In this document: piece after piece, positions 35,033 through 45,645 of the stretch
Numbering within the stretch: the stretch's first letter is position 1
How the letters are laid out: every line of letters starts with the position of its first letter
Assembly: GCA_013398055.1 (NCBI GenBank)
Contig: VZRS01002377.1
Coordinates: 1 to 64,000, forward strand
DNA length: 64,000 nucleotides
Direction: 5' to 3'
Source of the DNA: Ifrita kowaldi
Taxonomy: Eukaryota; Chordata; Aves; Passeriformes; Cinclosomatidae
Notes under the pieces: model-generated
What the model was told of the DNA's origin: nothing
The model's input: only the letters and a program-made list of their open reading frames with translations
Databases searched by the model: none
Program-made: the position numbers and the translations under genes

Positions 35033-35175
35033 AGAGCGTCCAGCCTAACCCCCTGCCGCCACCTGCAGCAGGTGACACAGGCACGCGTCCAGGTGGCTTT
35101 GGGATGTCTCCAGAGGGGGAGACTCCGCGCCCTCCCTGGGCAGCTGTTCCAGGGCTCTGTCCCTGTTCCAACCCC
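34977..35175 (-). mobile_element. CR1 LINE 3' end, antisense, about 200 bp
   Basis: The element begins with the antisense tail (AGAATCACGGAATCGCAGAA, GGTTGGAAGGGACCTCTGGA) and continues with GTCCAGCCTAACCCCCTGCC, TCCAGGTGGCTTTGGGATGT, CTCCAGAGGGGGAGACTCCG and CCCTGGGCAGCTGTTCCAGG, ending near CCCTGTTCCAACCCC. It lies immediately upstream of the CpG island and is 5'-truncated. Confidence 0.9.
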
Positions 35176-35345
35176 AGCGCTCCCGGGCTGCTCCGCGCGT
35201 GTGCGCGCCCGTGTCCCCGTGAGCGCGCGGAGCCCGGAGCCGCCTGGCCCCGCCCGGAGCCGCCCCGCGGGAGGATCCTCCCGCTCCGTCCCTCCCTCCG
35301 TCCCTTGGGCGCGGGGGGCGCGGGCAGCGCGGCGGCGGCGGCAGC

Positions 35346-35346
35346 N
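35346..35346. other. Single-N assembly gap in the CpG island
   Basis: The N follows GGCGGCGGCGGCAGC and precedes the second island copy. Extreme GC content is a common cause of assembly breaks, and an unknown amount of island sequence may be missing here. Confidence 0.88.
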
Positions 35347-35528
35347 CTCCCGGGCCGCGGGGAGCTCGCCCGGGCGGGCAGCGGAACCCGCGCCGCTCCC
35401 GCTCGGCGCAGCCGCCGCTCCGGGGCCGGGGATGCTCGGAGATTCTCAGTGATGCTCGGGGATGCTCGGGATGCTCAGGGATACTCGGGATGCTGGGGGA
35501 TGCTCAGTGATGTTCGGGATGCTCGGGG

Positions 35529-35586
35529 ATGCTCAGGATGCTGCGCTGCCGGGGCTCCGCGGGGCCGCTGCCCAAAGTTGGCCCCG
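35529..35586 (+). CDS. Putative first coding exon, likely authentic copy
   Basis: ATG at 35529 or 35538 opens a short frame rich in Arg, Gly, Pro and Leu (19 residues from the first ATG). It ends at CCCCG with a good GTGAGC splice donor at 35587. It sits inside the CpG island 3' of a GATGCTCGG repeat. No downstream exon on the plus strand could be recognised, and the peptide matches nothing I know. Alternatives are a non-coding first exon using the same donor, or chance. Confidence 0.28.
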
Positions 35587-35782
35587 GTGAGCGGTGCCGG
35601 GGAAGTTGGGCGCGGGGATCCCGGCGGAGCATCCCCGGAGCGTGCGGGCGCTCCGCGGGGCACGGTGCGAGGGAGCCCAGAGCCGGCTGTCCCCGGCGCA
35701 GGAAAGGTTCGGTGACCCTAAAATGCGTGGCCGAGGGCTGCGGGGTGTCCCGGCTCGGAGCAGAGGGCGGCTGTGGTTCCGG

Positions 35783-35808
35783 AGGGGAGCTGGGGGGTGC
35801 GGGACGGG
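35783..35808 (+). other. G-quadruplex motif (copy 2)
   Basis: Same G-run pattern as at 34467-34492, about 200 bp downstream of the putative donor. Confidence 0.6.
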
Positions 35809-36258
35809 TTTGCTGCCGCTGCCCCCGGGCAGGAGCAGCTCCGCGGGGCTGCGCCGAAAACTCCGGGAAACGGGAATTTATTTTTAAGTAGAAAACTCCG
35901 CACCATGGAAACGGGGCTCGGCTCACAGGAAGCCTCTCTTCCTACAGTGGGTTTCTTGTGTCAGTCAAGTGCGACGGTGAATACAAAGTATGGGAAGAGT
36001 TCGGGGTTAGGAGAGACGGTGGGAAAGATGTAGGCAGGATCTGGCACGCTGCTGTTTCTGTCTATCCCTCTTTCGCTTGACAAACACTGAACATGAGGGG
36101 CGAAAAACGGAAACAAATAAACAAACAAAACAAAAATAGGAAATAAGCTGTTAATGGCACCGGGGAGAGCATCCCGCAATTCCCAAAGGCGCCTTCCCGT
36201 GCCGAGCTAAGGACCGATGCCTTTTGAGCGGGCGAGCCTTAACCCCGCCCGGGTTCCC

Positions 36259-39200
36259 ACATCAGCGCTCTCCGAAACACCACGGGAAGGTTCCTCGTGC
36301 TCAGAGAGCGAAGGACCCAGAACATTGAAATAAAGGAAAGGTGCAGCCCTTCAGAGTGCTGGGCAGAGGCAACGCGGGCTGAGGGGGAGCGACGCCTGGG
36401 GCACTCGGCTCCTTGCAGCTGAGAACCTTTCACCAGCTCCCCGCTGTCCCCGCTCGGGGTGTACTCACCTTTCCCGGAGGGTTCAGGTGAAGTTTGCTGT
36501 TCCCTGCTCATCCCTGCAGGGGAGCCGTGCACACACCACACAGAGCTGGGTGATCCCGCAAACACAGGAGGAATTCAGGGCCAGTGAAACCTGGGGAATA
36601 AAATCATGTTCAAATCCCTGAGCCACAGGCACCGGCGGGATGCTCTGGAAATGCACAAAACGCTGCCTTAACTTACTGAAGGAAGGAGTAGTGTGCCAGC
36701 GTTTAAAGGCTTGAGTTCAGCCTAAATGCCCGTGTGCAGGATGAAAGCTCAGCTTCAGAGCTGCCTTCAGCCTCGCAGGGAGCCGGGCAGAGCTTTGGGG
36801 TCTCCCTTTGCCACCCTGTGCCCTGCAGAACTTTGCTGCCTCTGCTGTGCCCAGCACGGCTCCGGGCGATTGCCCACGTTGCTTTCCCTACCCTGCTCTC
36901 CGTGGGTTGCACGCAGGGCTGGGCGAATTGCTGGGTCAGATTTGCTCTCTCGGGGCACGCAGGGATGGGACCCTCACGCTGACTCCCCTCTGTCACTTCC
37001 ACCAGCATAGAAAGAGCCATAAACCCGACAAACTGCTCTGCTTTCAGTCACACCCATGCAGAGGGATGTGCAGGGGAGTCGATGCTCGGGTGTGTTACGG
37101 GGCTGGGAAGGCATAAAATATTAAGTGTATTCTTATTGCTGTGGTTACGGTGCCTATAAAGTAATGATGTTATAAAATATTAATCCTTCACATCCGTTAA
37201 CAGCAGCGAAGTTCCTCCGTGGAATCTGTCACTCTTGGAGGTGGCAGAGAGGAGTAATGGCAGTAACTCCTCCAAATCTCTTTGTGATAACATCATAAAA
37301 TCATCCCCAAGCATTTCTGACAGGGAAGGAAATGCCATTAAGCCATCAGATTCTCTTCCCTGTGTTTTTGTTAATTAAGGGAAGAGAAGCACTGCCGTAC
37401 AATGGTGCAGCAGCTTGCACCCAAATTCATACACTGAGAGCTTAATTGCATTTGCCACTGTCAGGGAGCTTTCAGATTTATTTTTTAGTAATTTTTTTTT
37501 CTGGCTTGTAATAGAAATGGATTGTCTTGCTGGTGTTTAATTAGTTGAGAAAGGACGTGTGAGTGATATGAATTCTAGTTATTCCCCAGCATCTAACTAA
37601 TGACTCCTTTTCCAGCTCTCTAAACAAAAAAATGAGGGATGTCAGTGTGACCAGTAAAACTGACTCATTAGGATAAAAGTAATGGGTTTGGAGATAAGAT
37701 AGAGTGTTAAGTTTCAGTAATAAAATAAAATGCTGGTGTCTTACTGGGTATTTCTTCCCCACTCCTGTTCCAAAGCTTTTCCCTTGACACATGAGCTAAT
37801 GGAGCTGTCCAAGGAAATACCACCTTTATCTGCACATTACCCACCAGTCTGTATTACATAGAAGTGTATTTAAAGTTCATGACCCCAATATTTTGTATTG
37901 AATTCCAAGGAATTTTCAGTTCTTACGCCAAGTCCTCATCTATCCTACTTGCACCACTTGTATAAAATAAATGATCTCCAAGGAAGAATGGAAATGAACT
38001 GGAGCAGATGCTCAGGTGCAGAAACAGCTTCCAAAGATATCTCAGCAACAACAGAATCATCCACTTGTTGGTGCTGGATGCAGAGCTCTCATTCCTTACT
38101 GGACATCCATTGCACCTTCTGAATAGGTTGTGAGGGAATAATTCAGGAATATTATGGAAAAATTTCCAGATGTTCATCCCCTGAGCTCCAGTCTGGGTTG
38201 GAATACCCAACAGCAAGTTATGAACAAAGCACTGGAGTTATTCAAAAAAGGAAGGAAGTTGCTTGGATGAATCTTGGAATAATCTCTGAGATGACCAGCT
38301 CCTGGCAATGAACAAATGGGCAGGTGTCAGGGTTTGCAGGAATTGCTCGAGGTGGGGAGACAGAAACCGAAAGGATTTTCAGTAATTCCTCTGTTTGTGT
38401 AAATGGAATACTTATGTAAGGATTCATCCTTTGCACTGATTTACTCCTTACTCAAGCAAAATTCCCAGATTTAGGGAATTGTGTTTTCCTCAAGACAGGA
38501 TCAGCCCCATATCATTTATCTCCAACTGAGAAATATCAGATTTAAAACAAACACACGCAAGTCAACCTCACCCACAAATTCTCAATTTCTCATAAGTTGA
38601 AATTTTCAATATAGATTTCAAAATCTCTATTGGATTTCCCCAAGCAGGGCTAAAGCTGTAAGTTCTTTTCCTGTGTGAAATTACCATTTTCCCCTTACGA
38701 GAATCATAAAGACAGAAACCTCATTAATTTCACTGCAAATCTGCTACTTTTTGCCAACTCTTTCTGAGATTTTGTTTGTGAGGGGAATGACAGTAACACA
38801 CATCTGGGCTTCATCAGCATGAAATGGCAAAAACTCTTCTTGCAAAGTCTTTTATCGTATTTGAACATCATGAAAAATATTCCTTTGCAGTATTTATTTC
38901 TAGATATCTACAGGTTATTCTATTTTATGATATTATAGGGAGTAGGGCTGCATTTTTCTCATCAGATGATGAGACATTAAATACATTTTGTTCACTGGAC
39001 TCTGAATGCTCAGTGCTTTATCAATTCATTGAGATACACTTCACCTAAGTTTCCTTATTCTACACTTTGGGAAAACTATTTTGCTGCAAATATTTCTAAA
39101 GGATTGTTACCAAAGCATCCAAAATCTGATTTTCACGCCTCTCCCTCCTCGCTGGATTTGAGAGCACTGTACAAGTGGGAGGCAGGGCAATGTTTGGCTG

Positions 39201-39911
39201 GCTTTAAATGGGTAATTGAGTTAAAAATCCCTATAAAAGGCTGGTGAAAAATGCTTTGCAGCCCCTCAACAAGGGAGCTCCTGCTACCTGGGTGAGTGGC
39301 TGTGCCAGGACGTCCTGGCTGCTGGGGAGGGGGAAAGGGCTGCTCGGGGTTTGGGGAAACTGCAAGGGGAGCTGCACTCTCCGGAAAACCAGCACTTTGT
39401 GCCTCCCTTGTCAGAACGGCCTACATACCTCCTTGGGCAGGGAACAGATGAGCTGGAAAGGTGCAGGATAGTCCTCAAATGTTCCATAATGCAGGGGCTG
39501 GGTGAGTTTGCAGCATCCGGCCAGGGCTGTGTGAACAAAACCAAAGGGTGTGAGCGGCTTCTGTCCCTCAAGGCTGGTGGGGAACAGCAGGGGAAAGGTC
39601 CTGAGGCCAGAAAGTGCAAACTGAGGAAGGCAGGTTTGGTTTGTCCAGCCTGGACCAGAGCTAGGGAGGTTTAGGCAGGGCTGAGGGGGAGAAACACCTG
39701 ACAAGCACATAGTAAAGTGAAAAATAAATGTGGCAGTGCTGCATTTCCCAGGAGCTCCGTGGGTGACCGCGGCAACCTGCCCTCGCTCTCTCGGTGAGGA
39801 GTTGCTGGGCTGTAGGGAAGGACCTGGTGCCCGTGCTGGGTAATTCATTGTTTCCCCCCCACTCACGCAAGGTGTGTCCCAAGGTGCTCCCGTGGCTCCG
39901 GACGGGCCGGG
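36259..39911. other. Unique non-coding DNA
   Basis: CpG density falls after about 36500. The intervals 37100-37520 and 38460-38790 are AT-rich, with TAAT/ATTA words and a T run at about 37491-37500. No exon, transposon or tandem array is recognised. Frames up to 151 codons near 39411-39866 are shadows of GC-rich sequence without domains. Confidence 0.45.
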
Positions 39912-40067
39912 AAATGGGGCACGCCTGATGGAACACCCGGAGCCGCTCGGGAATGGGGCACGCCCGATGGAACATCCGGAGCCGCTCGGGAATGGGGCAC
40001 GCCCGATGGAACACCCGGAGCCGCTCGGGAATGGGGCACGCCCGGTGGAACACCCGGAGCCGCTCGG
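39912..40067 (+). repeat. 39-bp CpG-rich minisatellite, 4 units
   Basis: Units of 39 bp start at about 39912, 39951, 39990 and 40029. Each contains AATGGGGCACGCCCGATGG then AACACCCGGAGCCGCTCGGG, with only a few substitutions between units and about five CpGs per unit. The period equals 13 codons, so open frames persist on both strands; the plus-strand frame repeats NGARPMEHPEPLG. Frames open on both strands argue that this is a property of the period rather than coding. Confidence 0.96.
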
Positions 40068-43000
40068 GCAGCGGGGAGCTGCCCAGACACGGGATGCAGT
40101 CCTGGAGCAATGAAATTCCCGAAATTCCGCCCACGGAGCAGAGCATTTCGCTCAGGTGTTTTGAGCAGGAGGAACCTTCCTGACAAACAGAACAAAATGC
40201 GGTTTCCCAGAGTTTCGTCTGCTGCCCAGCAGCCCGTTTGTAGCGCCCAGGGGTGATAATCGTTGTTTTAACACCCCTGGCTTCCCCACAACACCCATTT
40301 CCCTGACTCAGAGGGCATTTCCCTCGGCAGCAGTCCCTGCCGGAGCTCTAACCTCCTCCATATGGCCCTGTCCTCTCTCAACATTTTCCATTCGGGCTGC
40401 AAATACAATCCCAATACTGTTTTTTCATTACAGTCTGTTTTGTATATCCTGGTCAGTAATAAAGCTTAAATCCCGCTCCCCCCTCAATACTTTAAACAAC
40501 TGCCTCTAATCTTCTTTTCTCAGAAAGGCTTGATTTGACCAACTAAACTATAGATTGTACCGCAGCAAAAGGAAAAAATCCCATCCCAGAACTGATTAGT
40601 TTTGCTGCAGAGCTTTGGGGCTGTGACCAGCAAGCCCAGTCTGTCCTAGTTTGGGTTGACTTTAGATTTGAGTTTGCAGTAATGAGTTTATGATCTTGGG
40701 CAAGCTTTGCAGCGGGAGGGTTATTACCCTTCCCTCTCTCTCCCTGCTGAAGGTTATAGGGTATTTTCCAGGAAATTATGAGCTCTCAAATGATGAATAT
40801 GCATTCTTGGTGCAAAATCAAAATTCCAAATCCAAACAGCTTCATTATTCTACATTGGCATTGTTTTCACTTCAGCTGCAGGGTGAGTATATGACAGGGC
40901 TGTTAAAGTAACTTTCTTTTCTCTCTTCTCTTCTCTTCTCTTCTCTTCTCTCTCTTCTCTTTTTTCCTCTGACAGTGCAGAAGATTCCTTAACCTGTCTT
41001 TACAGTTTCACCTGTACCGAGACACTAAATTAGGGTGGCACACACAGTGGGAAATGTGAATCACTTCTGTCGCCAAAGAGGCAGAACTGGTGTCAAAGGC
41101 TCAGGTTTGAGCTTCTTTTCTGGGTCCATCAGGCCTTTTGCAATCACACCTTCTAGCTGGGTTGTTGTTGGGTTTGGGTTTTTTTTTTTCCTTTGAGCTT
41201 TCAGACTGCACAAGTTTAAAAGGGGAGAGTTATAAATTCCTTGAGCATTGAGATTGTTCCCACGTCCTGTCCCTGGCTCTGCACACCCAAACTTGGCCTA
41301 TTTCAAGGCAAATTCTGTTTGCAGCACACTGATTCTGGCTGGGGTCCAGAAGCAGCTCCCTCCCACCCTGCTGGGTGCCACCGAGGTCCTGCTGGAGGCT
41401 GGGTGGGTGGAAGTGACAGAGTGCAGAGGCACCCCCAGAAATGCAGAGTTTGGGGGAGCAAGCTGCAGAACTCCCCCCAGAGGGGCAGTGAGACGTCCCA
41501 CGGCCACTGTGTCCATGTGCCACCGGCTGGGAGCCTCAGCACAGCTCCTGGGCTCTGCTTTGGCTCTCAGGTGGAGCAGCACCACCTCAAACACAGCAAA
41601 ACACAGCCAGAGCCACCCAGGGCGCTGTAAATAACACAGACAGCTCAGTTCCCAGTGTTTGGGGCAGAATAAGGGGGGACAGACATCCCTGTGTGCTGGG
41701 GATCAGAGGGCTTGGGGGAAACAAATCAATTTCAGAAGGACAACATCAGGCAGCTGTAAGAAAAGAAGGAGAACTGTTTGAAGGGGCAAGTTTATCGTCC
41801 TCGTGCCCTGGGGAGAGGGAAGGAGCAGAGTCCTGCTGGGGTGTTCTGGATTAGAAAAGTCAGGTTTAGTGTCATTCTGCAAGGCAGTACTGAGAAGAAA
41901 AAATATACCTTATACTCTTGGATGATATAATTAGGAGGCAAATCCATGGAAATTGGTGCTTTTAGGGTCACGCCATGCAAATTTTTTTCCCCATTTTGGC
42001 ACTCCCACAGACTTGTCCACTATGGCACACAGGCCCTCTGTAGTTATACATATTTTGGATACAGCAGCAGCATTTTGGGTTTTATGCCCTTTCCAGAAGG
42101 GCATTGTGCTCTTTGGGAAGGTCACAAAGGATCTTCCTGCTCTGTAGCTCACTGGCAAACACAGAACCGCCCTGACTTGTTCTCTCACACCGTGTCTGTT
42201 CCAGCACAGTGTTTCCCTCTTCTGCTCCCAGCAGGGTCCGAGCGGAGGCTTTTGGAGCACCCGAGCCGCGTGCAGGGGTGTGGGATGTGCCTCCAGACTC
42301 CTGAAGTCTCCATCAAAGCTGCACGTGTCCTTATGCAATCCTCCAGCCAGGCTGGCCGGGATTAACTCTGGCTTTGGGACAGGCACAGCTCGGTGCTCAC
42401 AGCCCTTGGCTTTCACTGCCTCCCTCGCAGCCCAGTGAAGATCTGGAGAACTGGAATTGGGATGCACTGACACGTGAACACCCAGAGGGAACACAACCCC
42501 CAAAAACGCAGCTCCTGCTTTCCCAAAATAACCTTTTCTGTGCCCACACTCAGGAAAAAATACAATAAAAGCCAAACCCATTTTAGAACCACTTGCTGTG
42601 GCATGAAGAGCTTTCTCCTGACCCTCCTGGGGCCCTGTGCCAGCCCAGCCATTCCCAGAAAGGTTACGGATGAGGGAGGGGGAACAGGAGGAATTTCATT
42701 ACCAGTTTCCATGGAACAGTCACTTCATTTTCAAGGAACTGCAAACGAATCCCGATCTCCCTGGCACAGTCCCAGGGGATTAATCGGAGCAATCTGAGCC
42801 GAGATCAGGCAGAGCTGTACCTATCAGCAGTCAGAGCAGCCAGGTTGCTGCAGCAACAGGCTGGCACCTGTAAAACTCCCTTTGATCGTGTCACCGTCAC
42901 ACGGGAGGCTGCTTGGGAGTTAGGTCAGGTTTTGGAGCTGTCCTGCACTTTTCCAGGGACTGTCAGCCACTGCCACATCAGGGCTGGGACTCAAAATGCA

Positions 43001-43394
43001 CTGTGAATAACTTCAGCAGTCCCACGGGGATCACAACGTAGCTGGCCACAGAAAATCATGGAGCAGTAAAGCACCAAGAACTGTTAAGCAAACCATGAGT
43101 GAGCCACCTCAGAGTTCCGCCCCACAGTTTGGAGACGAAATTACAATTTCTGACCGAAACATTTTTGTTTTGGTTTGCTTTTCGTTGCTTTTACTCATCT
43201 TAGAATTCAGAAAGAGCATAGGAAATGACCTAAAAATCAAATAGGTGATCCTTGATAGCCTGTGGGAATGGGAGAGGAATGAGCACAGGGCACAAGAAGG
43301 CCGTGGAGTCACTGCTGGGCTGTTTTCACTCAGGATTGTTCAAATGCATTTAGTGTGATAAACTGGGCTCGTGCCAAACAGCTCCAAGCCTGTC
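40068..43394. other. Unique non-coding DNA with a TTCTC microsatellite
   Basis: No gene is recognised. A 216-codon minus-strand frame (41931-42581) is the longest ordinary ORF without repeats, but overlapping plus frames of up to 139 codons exist and no domain or splice support is seen. A T run lies at about 41180-41190. Confidence 0.4.
40915..40968 (+). repeat. (TTCTC)n pyrimidine microsatellite
   Basis: About fifty bases of almost uninterrupted C/T follow a TTCTC pattern with TCTCTC interruptions. Such polypyrimidine tracts are slippage-prone. It precedes a TGACAGTGCAG sequence and could mimic a splice acceptor tract, but no exon follows. Confidence 0.9.
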
Positions 43395-43525
43395 TGAATG
43401 CAAGGAGTGTTTGGACACCCAGGCCCAGGGTGGGGTTCCTGGGGTTGTCCAGTGCAAGGGCAGGAGTTGGACTGGATGATCCCAGTGGATCCCTTCCAGC
43501 TCAGCATGTTCTGTGACTCCCAGCA
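43395..43525 (+). mobile_element. CR1 LINE 3' end, sense
   Basis: GGTGGGGTTCCTGGGGTTGT, GGGCAGGAGTTGGACTGGAT, GATCCCAGTGGATCCCTTCC and AGCTCAGCATGTTCTGTGAC match the sense 3' end of the CR1 subfamilies whose tail reads GAGTTGGACTCGATGATCC...TTCTATGA. It is strongly 5'-truncated. Confidence 0.82.
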
Positions 43526-45025
43526 GAATGGCCTAACAGGACACTGACCCCCCAGTTTATTTGCTGTGCTTACAAATATGAAACACAAAATGCCACAGTA
43601 AAAGGCTGCAGTACAGGAGGCAGAAATCTTGTGGAGTTGGTGTGCAGCTGGGTACCACAAGCAGGATTTTGGAGCTGCTCAGTCAATGTTGGTGTGGTGT
43701 TTCCCATCCTCTCGGCTTTCACTTTTACACCTATGTTTCTGAAAATGTTTGAGTGTAACTCTCTGTGCCTGTATAAAACACAACCAGAAGTGTGCTCTGA
43801 GCTCCCTGGCCTGTCCCCTGTGTCCCTGCTGCCCCTTCTCTCCCGGCGTGGGGCTGCTCAGCTGCCCTGTCACCTGCCCTGCGTCTGAGGCTCGCCCCTG
43901 CTGCCGAGGCCACTTTCAGAGTTCTCCTGTAGAAGTGATGTCTTTCTTCCTGCTATCTCTGATCCAACAACTTGTACACAAAAAGCTTTTTATTCTTCCA
44001 GCGCCACTTCCTTTCAGCTGTGCCAAACCACCCCAAAACCTTATCAGTGGGGCACTGCAGCTGCAGTTTAACATGAGCTCCTGCCTCCCCGGCTGTGACT
44101 ATCTCAGAAAGTTCCAAATTGTTTACTTATCTGCCAGAAACACACGCCGAGGGGAGTTCAGGCTCTGCTGCCCAAGGTGCATTTTAAATCAGGGGGAGAA
44201 CCGCTTCAGATATTTCACATTACATCTCCCAGCTTTATCTGCCGCTGTAAATTATGAGGCTGCTCCATTGAGCTGAGCGAAGATTAAATTTTTGAGCAGT
44301 GTTTTCTGAAGAATGGAGATTTTTCTCTCTGAAATGAAGAGCCTGTCGTGCCCCGGCGTGCCTGGCTCTCGCTCTGCTGCCCAAGCCTCTCCCTCTCCCA
44401 TCAGGGCCCCAGCAGCTCCCTGGGGACCACAGCCCGTGGCTGAGCCATGTCCTGACATTAAAGGCATCTGCAGATGGAGTGAGGGTGGCATGTGCCCTGA
44501 ACAGCAAGTGCTCTGGGGAGCTGCAATCCTTCTGCTGTCATCCTGAAATCCCAGCTGCCCTGAAGGAAAAGCAGCGGGGCCAATGTATCCTCTCCGGTGT
44601 GCAGCCCTTCCCCTGCAGTACCTGATGTCTGTGGGACACGGGGATTTTAGTGCTTGCAGCAGCCATGTGCAACACTCACATGCTGCTGCTTCACCCAGGC
44701 TGAGTTCCTGGCTCCCAGCCCCTCCTCTGCGCTCTCCCAGCCTGGGGAAATCCTAGCCTGGCTTTGCTTGTTCCGTGCCCGACACAGGCCCCTGGGAGGG
44801 GGCTGAGTGGTGCCTCCTTTAGAGCAGCGCAGCTCCCACGGGATCCAGCGTGGCAAGCAGTTTTGTTGCCTCTTTAGGAGCTGAGTTTAGCCCAGTTTCC
44901 TCTCAGGAATGGTCTCCCATGGGTGCCTGCACAGCAGCCCCAAACGCTGCTGGCTGGAAATGGCAGCGCAGTTCCTGGGGTGGGCACGTCCTGGAGCCGG
45001 AGGGTGCTCACAGGGTGGGAAGGGC
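43526..45025. other. Unique non-coding DNA
   Basis: A 175-codon plus-strand frame (43749-44276) is Cys/Leu/Pro-rich with no recognised domain. The 3' half of it, about 44090-44300, is a less GC-rich stretch that looks conserved-like by composition. No transposon is recognised before the CR1 fragment that starts near 45080. Confidence 0.4.
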
Positions 45026-45171
45026 TCCCCATGGACACTTTGGCCACCCACCCCAGACCCCCCTGCAGAGCTGCCCCAGCCCTGGGGCCCAGCACAGGCA
45101 GGACCTGGAGCTGCTGGAGCCAGGCCAGAGGAAGCACCAGGAAGAGCAGAGGGATGGAGCAGCTCTGCTGG
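45026..45171. repeat. First copy of a 146-bp duplication at a gap
   Basis: This repeats at 45173-45318 (offset 147) with one clear mismatch (GGAAGAGC versus GGATGAGC). It is cut by the N at 45172. Most of the duplicated DNA is CR1 sequence, which makes mis-joining of contig ends easier. Confidence 0.9.
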
Positions 45172-45172
45172 N
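45172..45172. other. Single-N assembly gap
   Basis: The N is flanked by the 146-bp near-identical repeats described here. An unmerged contig overlap is the likely cause. Confidence 0.9.
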
Positions 45173-45318
45173 TCCCCATGGACACTTTGGCCACCCACCC
45201 CAGACCCCCCTGCAGAGCTGCCCCAGCCCTGGGGCCCAGCACAGGCAGGACCTGGAGCTGCTGGAGCCAGGCCAGAGGAAGCACCAGGATGAGCAGAGGG
45301 ATGGAGCAGCTCTGCTGG
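45173..45318. repeat. Second copy of the 146-bp duplication
   Basis: This copy continues correctly into the rest of the CR1 element after 45318. Confidence 0.9.
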
Positions 45319-45645
45319 AAGGAAAGGCTGGGAGAGCTGGGGTTGTTCAGCCTGGAAACAAGATTGTGGGGTGACCTAACTGTGTCCTTTCAGTACCTGA
45401 AGGGAGCCCACAAGAAAGATGGAGAGGGACTTTGGAAAAGAGTCTGGAAGGACAGGACACAGGGAATGGCTTCCCAATGCCAGAGAGCAGGTTGAGATGG
45501 GAAATTGGGAGGAATTCCTGTCTGTGAGGGTGGGGAGGCCCTGGCACAGGGTGCCCAGAGAAGCTGTGGCTGCCCCTGGATCCCTGGAAGTGTCCAAGGC
45601 CAGGTTGGACATTGGGGCTTGGAGCAGCCAGGGGCAGTGTTCCCG

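Larger units (their letters stand above)
35180..35860. promoter_or_regulatory. CpG island / candidate TATA-less promoter
   Basis: CpG density is by far the highest in the window, with runs such as GTGTGCGCGCCCGTG, GGGCGCGGGGGGCGCGGG and GCGGCGGCGGCGGCAGC, plus GC boxes of the CCCCGCCC type near 35245-35255. No TATA box is apparent. A vertebrate CpG island of this sort usually marks a gene's transcription start. The true island probably comprises 35180-35345 joined across the gap at 35346 to 35347-35860. The direction of transcription cannot be fixed, though the GTGAGC donor at 35587 favours plus. Confidence 0.75.
35347..36258. repeat. Second copy of the 912-bp island contig, probably the genuine locus
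   Basis: This is identical to 34031-34942 but continues uninterrupted into unique sequence after 36258. That makes it the likelier authentic position. Confidence 0.92.
45080..45645 (+). mobile_element. CR1 LINE, sense, with an internal assembly duplication
   Basis: The element starts near GGGGCCCAGCACAGGCAGGA and GAGCTGCTGGAGCCAGGCC, runs through GAGGGATGGAGCAGCTCTGC, then CTGGGAGAGCTGGGGTTGTT, CAGCCTGGAAACAAGATTGT, GGAGAGGGACTTTGG, ACAGGGAATGGCTTCCCAAT, CCTGGCACAGGGTGCCCAGA and CCTGGAAGTGTCCAAGGCC, and ends near AGCAGCCAGGGGCAGTG. It lacks the final stretch of about 70 bp before the octamer tail. The true length is about 147 bp shorter than the annotated span because of the false duplication. 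Confidence 0.92.

Noticed and set aside
34901..35715. Overlapping plus-strand frames of 183 and 203 codons
   Set aside because: Both cross one or more single-N joins and antisense CR1 sequence. GC-rich island DNA has few stop codons by composition.
41931..42581. 216-codon minus-strand frame
   Set aside because: No recognisable family and no start-site or splice support, with competing plus-strand frames over the same DNA.
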